Shown: positions 1-8,562 of the stretch, one piece after another
How the letters are laid out: each line of letters starts with the position of its first letter
Numbering within the stretch: position 1 is the stretch's first letter
Virus record (IMG/VR): IMGVR_UViG_3300010233_000231
Location: 368 to 25,789 of that record
Source of the DNA: a virus
Length of the DNA stretch: 25,422 bases
Direction: 5' to 3' (one strand)
Made by a program: the position numbers and the translations under genes
Notes under the pieces: generated by a model
The model's input: the letters and a program-made list of their open reading frames with translations, nothing else
Database searches by the model: none
Told to the model about the DNA's origin: nothing

Positions 1-1
1 G

Positions 2-259
2 GTTACATACCGTACCAACGAAGCTAACCGTGGTAAAGAAGAACAACGTCTACTGGATATTATCGCAAGGCATGAAGAAAGGGAAAAGTATATGGTGGAT
101 AGTCGTACTATTGTAACAGTAGATACACTTACACTGAAATCACTTCCTCCAGGTATCTTCAAAGAGTTAACAGAGTTACACAGGAAAGCAGTATCAATGG
201 CATCATTGACTGAGTTGTCTGTGGAAAAATGTCTAGAGACTCTTATTTTGGTGTGGTAA
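2..259 (+). CDS. Partial hypothetical protein, C-terminal 85 residues
   Basis: The frame is open from the left edge to a TAA at 257-259, so the start lies outside the window. The visible part is charged and mostly helical by composition, with an Arg/Glu-rich stretch early (EEQRLL, HEEREK) and a Leu/Glu-rich end. No family motif is recognised. The next gene starts 10 bases downstream on the same strand, so this is probably the upstream member of the same operon. It could be any small accessory protein of the replication block. Confidence 0.55.
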   Translation, partial: VTYRTNEANRGKEEQRLLDIIARHEEREKYMVDSRTIVTVDTLTLKSLPPGIFKELTELHRKAVSMASLTELSVEKCLETLILVW

Positions 260-268
260 ATTTGTACT

Positions 269-715
269 ATGGCAGAGAATAAAGATGCTTCCACCGAGAA
301 GCAAGAGATTACCAAAGTAGCAGACTTCGTTGTAGTCAGTGCATTAGACCTACAAACAGCGTTTGGTGTTGGTCCACTACTACAATCAGTGTGTATTCAC
401 TTTGAGCCTAAGATCCAAGCTCATCTAGCTATCATTGAAGACAAGCTTTCTAAACCACTGTCCAATGAATCACTAGGTGAAGCACTTAAGGCATTGGCAC
501 TGTTTCCAGATGACTTCCTTACAGAGGTTGTGGAGTACATTGACAAGCAGCCTTATTCGTTACCACTTAGGTCTATCGTAGCGTATGATTATATGTGTAT
601 GGTAGCCAGTGCTATGGAACAATCAGTTAAACGTAGTGCTTCTAATGCAGCAAAACGTATCATGAACAGCGGTATAGATACTTCACCTGCATCAGGTGGT
701 ATCATTATGCCATAA
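269..715 (+). CDS. Hypothetical protein, 148 aa
   Basis: The ATG at 269 is the first in-frame start after the upstream stop. The protein is soluble, with no signal peptide or membrane segment. Its middle (about residues 30-125) looks helical, and the last 25 residues are small and polar with a Gly/Ser-rich end (ASGGIIMP). No known domain is recognised. It sits in the leading cluster of small genes before polA, which suggests an accessory role but does not show one. Confidence 0.6.
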   Translation: MAENKDASTEKQEITKVADFVVVSALDLQTAFGVGPLLQSVCIHFEPKIQAHLAIIEDKLSKPLSNESLGEALKALALFPDDFLTEVVEYIDKQPYSLPLRSIVAYDYMCMVASAMEQSVKRSASNAAKRIMNSGIDTSPASGGIIMP

Positions 716-729
716 ACCCATCCTTCGGT

Positions 730-1017
730 ATGAGTCACGGAAAAGTAAAAAGGAAAGACGGTAGCAATTATGTACCGTATCCTAAGCCAAATCAACAGTT
801 TATCCCTTTATCAGGTGCTGGTGGTAAGTATGTACGCAGACAATATGCCCTCAGATTAGTGGGCCCAGTTTACACTCATAAACAAATGGAAACATTAGTC
901 AAGGAGCTTGTAAAGAAAGAGCGTACTGTACCTAACTTCCACTGCATTCAGACAGGGGAGAATGCTGGCAAGTACCGTGAAGTTATCGGTACTAAGTGCA
1001 TTGAGCATTATTCCTAA
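730..1017 (+). CDS. Small basic hypothetical protein, 95 aa
   Basis: The protein begins MSHGKVKRKDG and is Lys/Arg-rich, which fits nucleic-acid binding, but no family motif is recognised. It starts 14 bases after the previous stop and ends 10 bases before the next start, in tight operon spacing. It has no membrane segment. The function is unknown. Confidence 0.55.
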   Translation: MSHGKVKRKDGSNYVPYPKPNQQFIPLSGAGGKYVRRQYALRLVGPVYTHKQMETLVKELVKKERTVPNFHCIQTGENAGKYREVIGTKCIEHYS

Positions 1018-1027
1018 AAATCTTCCT

Positions 1028-1558
1028 ATGGAAATCTATGGAACAGAGGTAATTCCTTTACAGGGATTATCCTCTTGTTCTGTGGATGCAGTATTCCAAG
1101 AACTAGACGGCTACTCAACTTATATTTTTAAACAGCCAGACATTGTTTGGTGTCCCTATCGGCAGATTATTATGCCTTACAGAACACTGAAGCTTGTCAT
1201 GCAAATGCCAGAACCAATTGTACGCAAACACGTCCTCTACAATCCAAGGTACATTCGTTGTATCTATGCTCATGCACCTTTAATCAAGGACACTGAGTGT
1301 GAGGAAGAAGCCTACGAGAAGCAACTGCAAATGCAGCTCATGAAGGAGAGCAATCTTCCTATGATAGATGAGTTTGGTATGTATGTGTATATGCGTTTAG
1401 AGATTAGCGAGGAACCCTTCGATTTAGATTTGCGGATTACTGAACACACAGAACGAGAAAAATTCTACAATTATGATTCATGCTATAGTAAACCCTCACT
1501 TACCGGAGATAGGGTATCAGAGGATAACCTTCGGCCAAGCTTGGTCCATACTGTCTAA
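1028..1558 (+). CDS. Hypothetical protein upstream of polA, 176 aa
   Basis: The frame is open from 962, but the ATG at 1028 (MEIYGTEV) avoids overlap with the previous gene and gives normal spacing, so it is preferred. The protein is aromatic-rich and acidic towards the end, with stretches such as PDIVWCPYRQ and EMYVYMRL-like text around residue 120. No known domain is recognised. Its last 86 bases overlap the start of polA in another frame, so the two are probably translated together. The overlap is long for this phage, so either this stop or the polA start may be placed slightly wrong. Confidence 0.55.
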   Translation: MEIYGTEVIPLQGLSSCSVDAVFQELDGYSTYIFKQPDIVWCPYRQIIMPYRTLKLVMQMPEPIVRKHVLYNPRYIRCIYAHAPLIKDTECEEEAYEKQLQMQLMKESNLPMIDEFGMYVYMRLEISEEPFDLDLRITEHTEREKFYNYDSCYSKPSLTGDRVSEDNLRPSLVHTV

Positions 1559-3186
1559 ACAGCGTGAGTTAGAATTTGATATTGAAACACCTGTTACTGA
1601 ATCTGTAGCTGACCGTAGAGCTACTGTATATTCATTTGGTATACCATGTGGCGGTGACCAATTTGTGTTTGACTTGAAGTATATGACACCCTCACAAATA
1701 GCTATGTTGAATAGTATTATCGAGAGTACATCAGTCACAAAGTTGATTCACAACGCTGCATTTGAGTATGCTACGCTTTACGTCTCAGGAATTATCATGG
1801 AGAATGTGTATGATACTATGCTAGGAGAAATGATCCTAGATAGTGGTAACAACACTGTTGGTTATGGTTTGGATGATACCGTATACCGCAGATTCTTTGT
1901 GATTGTATCTAAGATGCTGCAGAAGTCTTTTGCAGAAGGAATCCTTTCTGTAGATCAAATAGAGTACGCTGCTACTGACGTTGCCTGGTTAGGCTACATA
2001 CGTAGGCAGCAAATGCTAGAACTACATAGATGGGACTTAGAATGGGTAGCTGCACTAGAAATGGAAGCAGTACTCGGTTATGCAGAGATAACTGCAGAAG
2101 GTATGCTACTTGATAGAGAAAAGTGGATAGAGAATGAGAAACTTGCTGAACCTGTTGTGGCTGATGTTTTACGCAATCTTAATGCATGGGTACAGGAAGA
2201 ACCATTCCGTAGCTGGTTTATCAAGAAAGACTACCTGCTCATAGAGGACAGGTGTGTTATCAATTGGAACTCTCATCCAACAGTTCGTGCACTGTTTGCA
2301 CATTACTTCCCATTTCTAAAGGGAGCAACTCAACCTATACTCAAACAGTACATCAAATCAACACTGGAGGAATTCCCAGAAGGTACACTAGGTACATACG
2401 TATTACTTGCTTACATAGAGAAGCGGTATGATGTTGTGCTAGAGTATTTCCTCAGGAAAGATTACAATTTCATGTATGCACAAGGCTATATGCTACCTGC
2501 AGGACACATTAGTATCAATTGGAACTCTGTTGACCAGGTATTACCTCTTGGACAAATATTGCACCCTAAACTAAAGAGTTTAGACGCTGATAATATTGCC
2601 AAGACGTCTCACCCGTTCTTCATTGATTTAACTGATTACAAGGATGCCCTGAAGCTTATCAGTACCTATGGACAAGCTTTCTTTAAGCATGTAGATAGTG
2701 ATGGTAAGGTGCATAGCAAGTTTACACAGATTGTGTCTACTGGCCGTGTATCTAGTAAAGAGCCAAATATGCAGAATATCCCTGCTAAAAAAGCAGTGGG
2801 TTTACGCTACCGTAATGCATTCATACCACATGATCCTAATTGGGATATGGTTGATAGTGATTATGCTTCACAAGAGCTGGTTGCTATTGCTGAATTGTCC
2901 AAGGACCCGGTGTGGTTAAAGGCACTACAAGAAGGTAGAGATTTGCATAGTGTGTGTGCTGAACTTGTATTCAAGGATAAGTGGAAGAATGCACAAGACA
3001 CTACATGCCACTACTACGAGAAACAGTGGCGTCATATTGTAGATAACACTTGGTTGTCTATGGATGAATACCAAGCACGTCATCAGCCCGCTGGTTACGT
3101 GTATGAGGTTCGTAAAGGTAAGTGTAAGTGCAAACGCCACGGTGTTCTCAGAGAGGGTATTAAGTCCATCAATTTCGGTCTTGCGT
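1473..3186 (+). CDS. polA: DNA polymerase family A, exon 1 (3'-5' exonuclease and polymerase N-terminal part)
   Basis: This is the first exon of a replicative family A DNA polymerase of 753 residues after splicing. The proofreading domain shows Exo I DIETP (D36, E38), Exo II HNAAFEY (N94, with E98 where Asp is usual) and Exo III YAATD (Y165, D169). Polymerase motif A is DYASQEL with the metal-binding Asp at 463. Motif B starts at R560 and runs KSINFGLA up to residue 571, where the exon stops one base into codon 572. Read without splicing, the frame ends at 3242 after a short foreign tail, and the product would lack motif C. The ATG at 1473 is needed to keep DIETP. The exon 3' end is set by pairing of 3181-3186 with 3849-3854, with U·G at the splice site. 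Confidence 0.93.
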
Positions 3187-3213
3187 TAATAGAAAATACT
3201 GTATATTTACAGC

Positions 3214-3789
3214 ATGAAATTAGAATTAGAAAAATTGCATGAATTAGGGTTAACTCCTAAACAAGCAGCACAAAAACTTGGTATAAAGTATTGTACTTTA
3301 CTTCCTAACTGGAAAAAAGCTAATCTACCATTACAAGGAAGTGGCGGACAAAACCGTATTATTAATCATAATCCTTTTGAAAAATGGGATGAATGGGCAC
3401 AGTATTGGTTTGGTTACATTCTTGGGGATGGTAATGTATCTAGTGAGAAGTATAGTATAGCTATTTATAGCCAAGATCTTGATCATTTACAGCACTATGC
3501 TGATTGGTTAAAGCTCAAGGTACATAGAGCAGGTAAAAAGGGTACTGTATTATTTGGTAATAAGGAAACACACAAATGGTTAATTTCTAAAGGCATTACA
3601 CCTAACAAATCTCTCACTGTGCAACTAACAATTTCATTTACATCACATATTTTACGTGGTTTATTTGACGCCGATGGTTGTGCTAGACGGTTAGGTAACC
3701 CCAATAAGATTACAAGTGGTTCCTTACCCTTACTAAAGCAAGTACAAGATTATTTAGAGTTACATCAAATTGATTCTGTTATTCTTTAA
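3214..3789 (+). CDS. LAGLIDADG homing endonuclease in the polA intron, probably C-terminally truncated
   Basis: This 191-residue protein lies wholly in the P1 loop of the polA intron. Residues 10-40 look like a helix-turn-helix (LTPKQAAQKLGIKYCTL). The two LAGLIDADG helices are at 65-73 (WFGYILGDG) and 145-156 (HILRGLFDADGC), each with its acidic metal ligand. Enzymes of this type cut an intronless allele so that the intron is copied in. The protein stops at HQIDSVIL, where relatives carry further beta strands and a conserved end of the type LYxxSxIYLxRKY. That end is present just downstream in another frame (3782-3838), so an internal deletion with frameshift is likely and the enzyme may be inactive. 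Confidence 0.85.
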   Translation: MKLELEKLHELGLTPKQAAQKLGIKYCTLLPNWKKANLPLQGSGGQNRIINHNPFEKWDEWAQYWFGYILGDGNVSSEKYSIAIYSQDLDHLQHYADWLKLKVHRAGKKGTVLFGNKETHKWLISKGITPNKSLTVQLTISFTSHILRGLFDADGCARRLGNPNKITSGSLPLLKQVQDYLELHQIDSVIL

Positions 3790-3838
3790 CTTGTTATATT
3801 CTAATTCTACAATTTATATGTCTCGTAAGTATATTAAA
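3782..3838 (+). pseudogene. Out-of-frame C-terminal remnant of the LAGLIDADG endonuclease
   Basis: Frame 2 of this stretch reads FFNLLYSNSTIYMSRKYIK. This closely fits the usual end of intron LAGLIDADG proteins, where a Phe-x-x-x-Leu-Tyr helix is followed by Ser-x-Ile-Tyr-Leu-x-Arg-Lys-Tyr. The active frame ends at 3789 in frame 1, so the remnant is not translated with it. The segment expected between the two parts is missing. The match to the family ending is from memory of the family and not from an alignment. Confidence 0.6.
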
Positions 3839-4076
3839 GTAAGCCATAGCGCAAATAAAATTGGGTGAATTGCTGGGAATCTGAAATGACAATCAGCAGC
3901 CAAGCTAAGTAGGGATACTTAGAAGGTTCAACGACTAATAGCATACTACCAGAACGGTAATGAAGCTAACACGAGCGCCCAACACTTATAGTGAAATAAG
4001 TGATGATATAGTCTGAACAACTACGAAATTTAAGTAGTTGACATGGTAGATAAAGAGCTACCATATAAACAAATTG

Positions 4077-4624
4077 ATGGCATGAGTGAATTTAAGTTGG
4101 CAGCAACTATGAGAACCTCTGTACCGGAAGCAAAGGCTTTGATTGACCAATACTTTAGAGAGTTCCCTAGCATCAAGAGTGTGCTTAATTACTTTGAATG
4201 GTTTGGTATTACCTACGGTTACATCATGACACCTGCACCTTTCTTTAGAAAGAGGTGGTTTCCTGATTGGAACAAGTATGGTTTATCCTACTATGCAGAG
4301 GAGCATTTAATGGGTGTGCGTAGAGACAACAAGCTTGCAGAAATTGGTAGACAATCTAAGAATGCACCTATACAGGGCGGTTCTGCGGACTCAGCCAAGC
4401 TTTCTCTTGTGATGATACGCATGTACATTAATGACAACAAATTACGTGATAGGGTCAAGATAATTATGCAAGTGCATGACCAAAATACTACCTCGGCACG
4501 TCGCGATTATGCACCACAATGGTCCAATGAACTTAGTAGCATCATGGTTGAAGCTGGTAAGTGGTTGGTGCCATCTGGTTTATTAGGCTGTGAGACAACA
4601 GTGTCTCCAGTATGGACAAAGTAA
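4077..4624 (+). CDS. polA: DNA polymerase family A, exon 2 (fingers and palm, motif C)
   Basis: Joining T3186 to A4077 gives TAT GGC ATG AGT, restoring the motif B sequence NFGLAYGMSEF. Exons of 1714 and 548 bases sum to a multiple of three. The exon then shows NAPIQGGSADSAK (the usual NAPIQGxAAD region) and motif C QVHDQ with D706. The residue after that Asp is Gln where most family members have Glu. A frame with an ATG at 4043 is open upstream, but that ATG lies in an intron hairpin and is not a start. The gene ends with TAA at 4622-4624, 25 bases before the next gene. Confidence 0.92.
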
Positions 4625-4649
4625 TTGATAACCCTACCAAGAAGAACCA

Positions 4650-5081
4650 ATGGCAGAAAGAGAAGAGAAACAGATTACACAGATGACAGGGTTCAGCCTA
4701 GTAAGTACTATGGTTATTGCACGTATAGCTGAGCTGTACATGCGGCAATTGCGCTTACGACCAGAATTAGAGTTGTCAGAGAAGGCAGCTTTGACCTCTA
4801 TGATCACTAAAATAGGTAATTGGTTACGAGACAAGGTAACCTTCATGTCAGTTAGCTTTCCTGATATGAGTAAAGGCTTGGAAGCTAAGCTTAACATCGA
4901 CCATGAAGTAATACTTGATTCTTCTAACGTGATTGATTTCATAGTTAGGAATAGCAGGTATGAACCATACACGGATTTTATTCTTGATAAACAGCATCGT
5001 CTACGGCAACTTGAGCAGTATGAGAAATTACGTGCACAAGGGCTGTCTGTAGAAGAAGCAGAAAAACAACTATTCGCATGA
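4650..5081 (+). CDS. Hypothetical protein between polA and the SF1 helicase, 143 aa
   Basis: The protein is soluble and mainly helical by composition. A Leu/Arg/Glu-rich region at about residues 20-60 (ELYMRQLRLRPELE) precedes a charged C-terminal helix (KQHRLRQLEQYEKL, then VEEAEKQLFA) that could form a coiled coil. No family motif is recognised. The last four bases (ATGA) overlap the start of the helicase gene, so translation of the two is probably coupled. Its position between polymerase and helicase suggests a replisome accessory role, but that is inference. Confidence 0.6.
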   Translation: MAEREEKQITQMTGFSLVSTMVIARIAELYMRQLRLRPELELSEKAALTSMITKIGNWLRDKVTFMSVSFPDMSKGLEAKLNIDHEVILDSSNVIDFIVRNSRYEPYTDFILDKQHRLRQLEQYEKLRAQGLSVEEAEKQLFA

Positions 5082-6643
5082 ACAACGAATCAACAATTAG
5101 AAAGTCAACACTCCTGTTCCCAGACCAGTTAGCTATACACGATGAAGTGGTAGATTACTACAAGGAGATGACAACAGAGCCTATAGAATTGCAAGAATCA
5201 ACAGATGAGCAAGATATATGGGCCAAGCAGTATGAAGAACAAGTACTAGGTACCGAGGTGGAAACTAAGAAGGTACCAGTAGCTAAAACATGGTTTAAGA
5301 AATTACTCATTGGTTATGCAGGTACAGGTAAAACTACTACCGTAGCAGCCATTGTGGAAACTCTTAAACTTGATTATGGTGCTAACATTGTTTTGTCTGC
5401 ACCTACACACAAAGCAGTCCGTGTGGCCAAGAAGAAATCTGGTATTAGTGGCGTCGAGTTCTCTACCCTTCAACGTGTATTGGGAGTTAAGGCTAAGCCT
5501 AATTACAACACTGGGGAGATGGAGTTTGAACCTGACTATAACGCACCCACTAGCCTTGGCAAAAAGACTATGCTCATCATTGATGAAGTATCTATGGTAA
5601 ACCAGAATTTGTATGATTATCTGATGACTTCCCAAACAGAGTTTCCAATACTATTTGTTGGTGATTCTGTACAGATTCCACCGGTATCTGATGGTAAGAA
5701 AAAGACACTCTCTGATTCTGCTGTATTCATCCCTTCTATTCGTGAGAGAGATAACATTCAGGTGTTAGAGCTTACACAAGTAAGAAGGCAAGCTGCAGGC
5801 AATCCTATCATTGCTCTAGCTACTGATATACGTAACACGTATAAGTCAGTAATACCTAAGAGTGTGTACATTAATGCTGCAGTGCGTAAGGAAGATGGTA
5901 CAGGTATTAGCACCAGTGCCGGACCAGGGGCAGGTAATTATGACAAGGAACTTATAAAGTCTTGGTTTACTAGCCCAGAGTACAAAGAGAATGCAGATTT
6001 CTGTCGTGTAATTGCCTATCGTAATGCTACTGTTACATCATTCAATAAAGAGATTCGCAAGATCCTCTTTGGTGAAGAGAAAGCAGCAGAACCGTACAGT
6101 ATAGGTGAGCGTCTTGTGTTTGAGGAACCGTACGGTAAACCAGATGCATGGGGACGTAGACAGATACTGTTTCAGAATTCTGATGAGGTAGAGGTAGTAG
6201 CTGTAAAGCCTATTACACTAGCTCTAAGGAAACCAATACTCGGCGTAAAAGCGGTTACTACACAAACAGTGAATTTACCTGGTCTTTTACTGACACTTCG
6301 TTATGAAAATGATGAGGGAGAAATGGAAGAGGAGGAAGCAAAAGTACCACTTGTAAAAGAGGATATGGATGCACTACTCAAAGAGGTAGAGGCAATAGCA
6401 AAAACCTGCTATGATAAAGCATTACGTAAGGATATGTGGAAAGCATATTTTGCTCTAAATGAATCTGTAGGTTTTGTGAATTATGCCTATGCTATTACTG
6501 CTCACAAGAGCCAAGGGAGCACTTACAACAATGCCTTTGTAGTACAATGGGATATTGATGTGAACTTCCGTAATGAGGAGAAAAACCGTATTATGTATGT
6601 TGCTGTTACTCGTGCTGCAGAACACTTGCACATCAGCTGCTAA
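5078..6643 (+). CDS. SF1 DNA helicase, RecD/Dda type
   Basis: The protein has 521 residues and the full SF1 motif set. Motif I/Walker A is GYAGTGKT (79-86), with SAPTHKAV (107-114) as motif Ia. Motif II is DEVSM (169-173), and motif III is GDSVQIPPV (195-203). Near the C-terminus, ITAHKSQGSTY is motif V and YVAVTRAAEHLHI is motif VI. DEVSM with GD.xQ.PPV and the TAHKSQGST motif mark the RecD2/Dda branch, 5'-3' helicases that open origins and push proteins off DNA in phages such as T4. The first 70 residues are acidic and not part of the helicase fold. It is ATGA-coupled to the upstream gene, and the HAD gene starts 10 bases after its stop. Confidence 0.93.
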   Translation: MNNESTIRKSTLLFPDQLAIHDEVVDYYKEMTTEPIELQESTDEQDIWAKQYEEQVLGTEVETKKVPVAKTWFKKLLIGYAGTGKTTTVAAIVETLKLDYGANIVLSAPTHKAVRVAKKKSGISGVEFSTLQRVLGVKAKPNYNTGEMEFEPDYNAPTSLGKKTMLIIDEVSMVNQNLYDYLMTSQTEFPILFVGDSVQIPPVSDGKKKTLSDSAVFIPSIRERDNIQVLELTQVRRQAAGNPIIALATDIRNTYKSVIPKSVYINAAVRKEDGTGISTSAGPGAGNYDKELIKSWFTSPEYKENADFCRVIAYRNATVTSFNKEIRKILFGEEKAAEPYSIGERLVFEEPYGKPDAWGRRQILFQNSDEVEVVAVKPITLALRKPILGVKAVTTQTVNLPGLLLTLRYENDEGEMEEEEAKVPLVKEDMDALLKEVEAIAKTCYDKALRKDMWKAYFALNESVGFVNYAYAITAHKSQGSTYNNAFVVQWDIDVNFRNEEKNRIMYVAVTRAAEHLHISC

Positions 6644-6653
6644 ATCGTTAACT

Positions 6654-7055
6654 ATGTTTATAGGAGTTGATTTTGATGGTACGTGTGTAAAGCACATGTT
6701 CCCGGCAATTGGCGACGACATTGGAGCTATTCCGGTTCTTAAGGAATTAGTAGCTGCTGGTCATAAGCTTATTCTTAATACCATGCGTAGTGATGACTAC
6801 CATAAGAATAGATTTGTACTTACAGAGGCAATTCAATGGTTTAAATCCAATGATATTCCTCTTTTTAGTGCAAATGGAAATCCTACCCAGTCTAATTGGA
6901 CTTCTTCACCTAAGGTATATGCCCATTTGTATATAGATGACGCAGCTTTGGGTATACCATTAATTTACCCTAAAGACCCAGAAGAACGGCCATGGGTAGA
7001 TTGGAAGAAAGCACGAAAGCTGTTAATTAAACATGGAATAATCCCTAAAACTTAA
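6654..7055 (+). CDS. HAD-superfamily hydrolase
   Basis: The frame is open from 6573, but the ATG at 6654 gives the natural start MFIGVDFDGT. The text before it overlaps helicase motif VI and is only a shadow. HAD motif I is DFDGT with nucleophile D6 and D8. Motif II is LNTMRS around residues 41-46, and motif IV is YIDDAALG with D95 and D96. The 133-residue length leaves no room for a large cap domain, so a small phosphate ester is the likely substrate. This resembles small HAD phosphatases seen in Bacteroidota and their phages. Placed between two helicase genes, it may act on nucleotides or nucleic-acid ends, but the substrate cannot be read from the sequence. Confidence 0.85.
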   Translation: MFIGVDFDGTCVKHMFPAIGDDIGAIPVLKELVAAGHKLILNTMRSDDYHKNRFVLTEAIQWFKSNDIPLFSANGNPTQSNWTSSPKVYAHLYIDDAALGIPLIYPKDPEERPWVDWKKARKLLIKHGIIPKT

Positions 7056-7058
7056 ACT

Positions 7059-7292
7059 ATGGCTGATAATTTAAAACTACCGCCTCTATACGACCGTATA
7101 CGAGATGGTTTGGTAGAGCTGTCTCCTGATGATTTGATGGAACAGATTGCTACCATGGTTGGCAACGCCTTCTATGCCGGTATGCATACTAAGACTGATG
7201 ACGCCGCTTGGTGGAATGAGTTCAGAAATCATATCACCAAAGAGGATCTACGCACAAGCTTGTTTGTCAAGGAAAGGGGGTTGAAACGATGA
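7059..7292 (+). CDS. Small hypothetical protein, 77 aa
   Basis: The protein is soluble, begins MADNLKLPPLYDRI, and has a Trp-Trp pair (DDAAWWNEF) in the middle. No family is recognised. It starts 3 bases after the HAD stop and ends in an ATGA overlap with the SF2 helicase, so it is probably translated as part of this chain. A purine-rich run GGAAAGGGGG (7271-7280) near its end lies 8 bases before the helicase start and is one of the few Shine-Dalgarno-like sites in the window. Confidence 0.6.
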   Translation: MADNLKLPPLYDRIRDGLVELSPDDLMEQIATMVGNAFYAGMHTKTDDAAWWNEFRNHITKEDLRTSLFVKERGLKR

Positions 7293-8536
7293 AAACTGCT
7301 ATTGAGATTAAATCAGAGCGGCAGTCTGAGGCACTAAATGCCTGGACAGCCACAGCAGCCACTGATGGTTGTGCTAGAGGTACTATTGCAGGTGTAACCG
7401 GTTATGGTAAAACTAAAGTTGCTATTGATGCTATCATGTGGTTTCACAAACAAGGAATGCTAGAGGAATGGTTGCAGCAATACAACCAACCTCCAGTGAT
7501 TCTTGTAGTACCAACAGAACAGCTTCGAGATGTAACTTGGCCCAATGAGATAGAGAAGTTCTTTGGCAAAGAAGGGATGATTCTATTCAAGAAGTATGTG
7601 AAGGCGGTGTGTTATGCATCGCTCAATACAGTTGCAGGTAATGGCTTATTACTTATTATGGATGAGGTGCACAATGCTACTGAAAGCAATACTAAGGAGT
7701 TCAGCCGTACTTTCTTTTGTAATCACATTATGGGTCTCAGTGCTACACCACCTGATCCTAAACGTGACCAAGGAAAAGCTGACATCATTACTAAGTACGC
7801 ACCAGTAGTGTATGTATACACGTACGCTGATGCATTAGCTGATGGTATTATCAGCAATTTCCGTGTAACTGTTGTAACTGTGCCTATGGATATGAAGACA
7901 CAGTACATACAGGGCGGTAGCGCAAAGACTGGTTACTTTCTTACTACTGAACCGTCTGCATATAACTATGCGAACAATCAGTTCAAGAAAGCATACGCCA
8001 TGCCCCCTGGTGCAGCTAAAGGAGGATTCATCAAAATGGTTACCAACAAACGTATGCATCTTATCTACTCTTTGCGTAGTAAAGCAGATGCTGCAATCAA
8101 ATTGCTATACAAGTTCCATGTACCTGACAAGAAGTTACGTACCATAGTATTTGACCAGTCAATTGAGCGTTTGGAATCCATTATCCCTCCTGAGTTTACC
8201 TTTCACAGTAAGAAGAAGTACAAGAAAGGTGAGGTTACATCTGTTGAGCGTTTCATGACGTTTGATTCGCGTATCCTTGGTGCAGTCAACGCACTAAACG
8301 AGGGAGTAAACCTACCACATGTGGATATAGAGATTCTAGTAGGTTGTAACAGTAATGCTAGACATACTGTACAGCGTATTGGTAGGTCTATTAGATATGA
8401 GGAAGGGCACTCAGCGAGGATCTTCATATTAGAGTCTTTGGGTACTCAGGATAGTAACTGGGTAACTGAAGCTTTAAGTGAAATTCCACCTGAATTAATT
8501 GAGCGAAAATCTCTTGCTCAAGTGTTGGCAGAGTAG
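7289..8536 (+). CDS. SF2 DNA helicase, SNF2/DEAD-like
   Basis: The protein has 415 residues. Motif I is GVTGYGKT (35-42), motif II DEVH (125-128) and motif III SATPP (151-155). In the second RecA fold, NEGVNLPHVD and QRIGRSIR (about residues 340-375) correspond to motifs V and VI, with the arginine fingers in the latter. This is the compact form of the SF2 helicase annotated as SNF2-like or DEAD-like in crAss-like and T4-like phages, where relatives such as UvsW act on branched DNA and replication forks. It has no extra domain, and the start is ATGA-coupled to the upstream gene. Confidence 0.9.
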   Translation: MKTAIEIKSERQSEALNAWTATAATDGCARGTIAGVTGYGKTKVAIDAIMWFHKQGMLEEWLQQYNQPPVILVVPTEQLRDVTWPNEIEKFFGKEGMILFKKYVKAVCYASLNTVAGNGLLLIMDEVHNATESNTKEFSRTFFCNHIMGLSATPPDPKRDQGKADIITKYAPVVYVYTYADALADGIISNFRVTVVTVPMDMKTQYIQGGSAKTGYFLTTEPSAYNYANNQFKKAYAMPPGAAKGGFIKMVTNKRMHLIYSLRSKADAAIKLLYKFHVPDKKLRTIVFDQSIERLESIIPPEFTFHSKKKYKKGEVTSVERFMTFDSRILGAVNALNEGVNLPHVDIEILVGCNSNARHTVQRIGRSIRYEEGHSARIFILESLGTQDSNWVTEALSEIPPELIERKSLAQVLAE

Positions 8537-8562
8537 CATTTTATTCGTAAATTACATACCCC

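Larger units (their letters stand above)
3187..4076 (+). ncRNA. Group I self-splicing intron in polA
   Basis: The 890-base intron shows all four conserved core elements: P (AATTGCTGGGAA, near 3868-3879), Q (AATCAGCAGCCAAG, from 3891), R (GTTCAACGACTA, ending near 3937) and S (GATATAGTCTGAAC, 4004-4017). P7 pairs GACTA 3933-3937 with TAGTC 4009-4013. The internal guide GCGCAA (3849-3854) pairs with exon TTGCGT (3181-3186), with U·G at the splice site. GCCAT (3843-3847) pairs with exon 2 ATGGC (4077-4081) as P10. P8 is CACTTAT/ATAAGTG around 3983-4002. Two hairpins follow S (4018-4040 and 4043-4064). The last intron base is G, as required. The P1 loop is very large and holds the endonuclease gene. 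Confidence 0.93.

Noticed and set aside
257-264. TAAATTTG as a Bacteroidota -7 promoter element; also TAATTTTG at 18709-18716
   Set aside because: Both match TAnnTTTG, but they end only 4-5 bases before a start codon and lack a properly spaced -33 element. They would give leaderless mRNAs, so chance in AT-rich gene junctions is more likely.
4043-4076. ATG at 4043 as the start of a separate polymerase fragment gene
   Set aside because: It lies in the hairpin ATGGTAG/CTACCAT inside the intron. The exon begins at 4077 by P10 pairing and by restoration of motif B.
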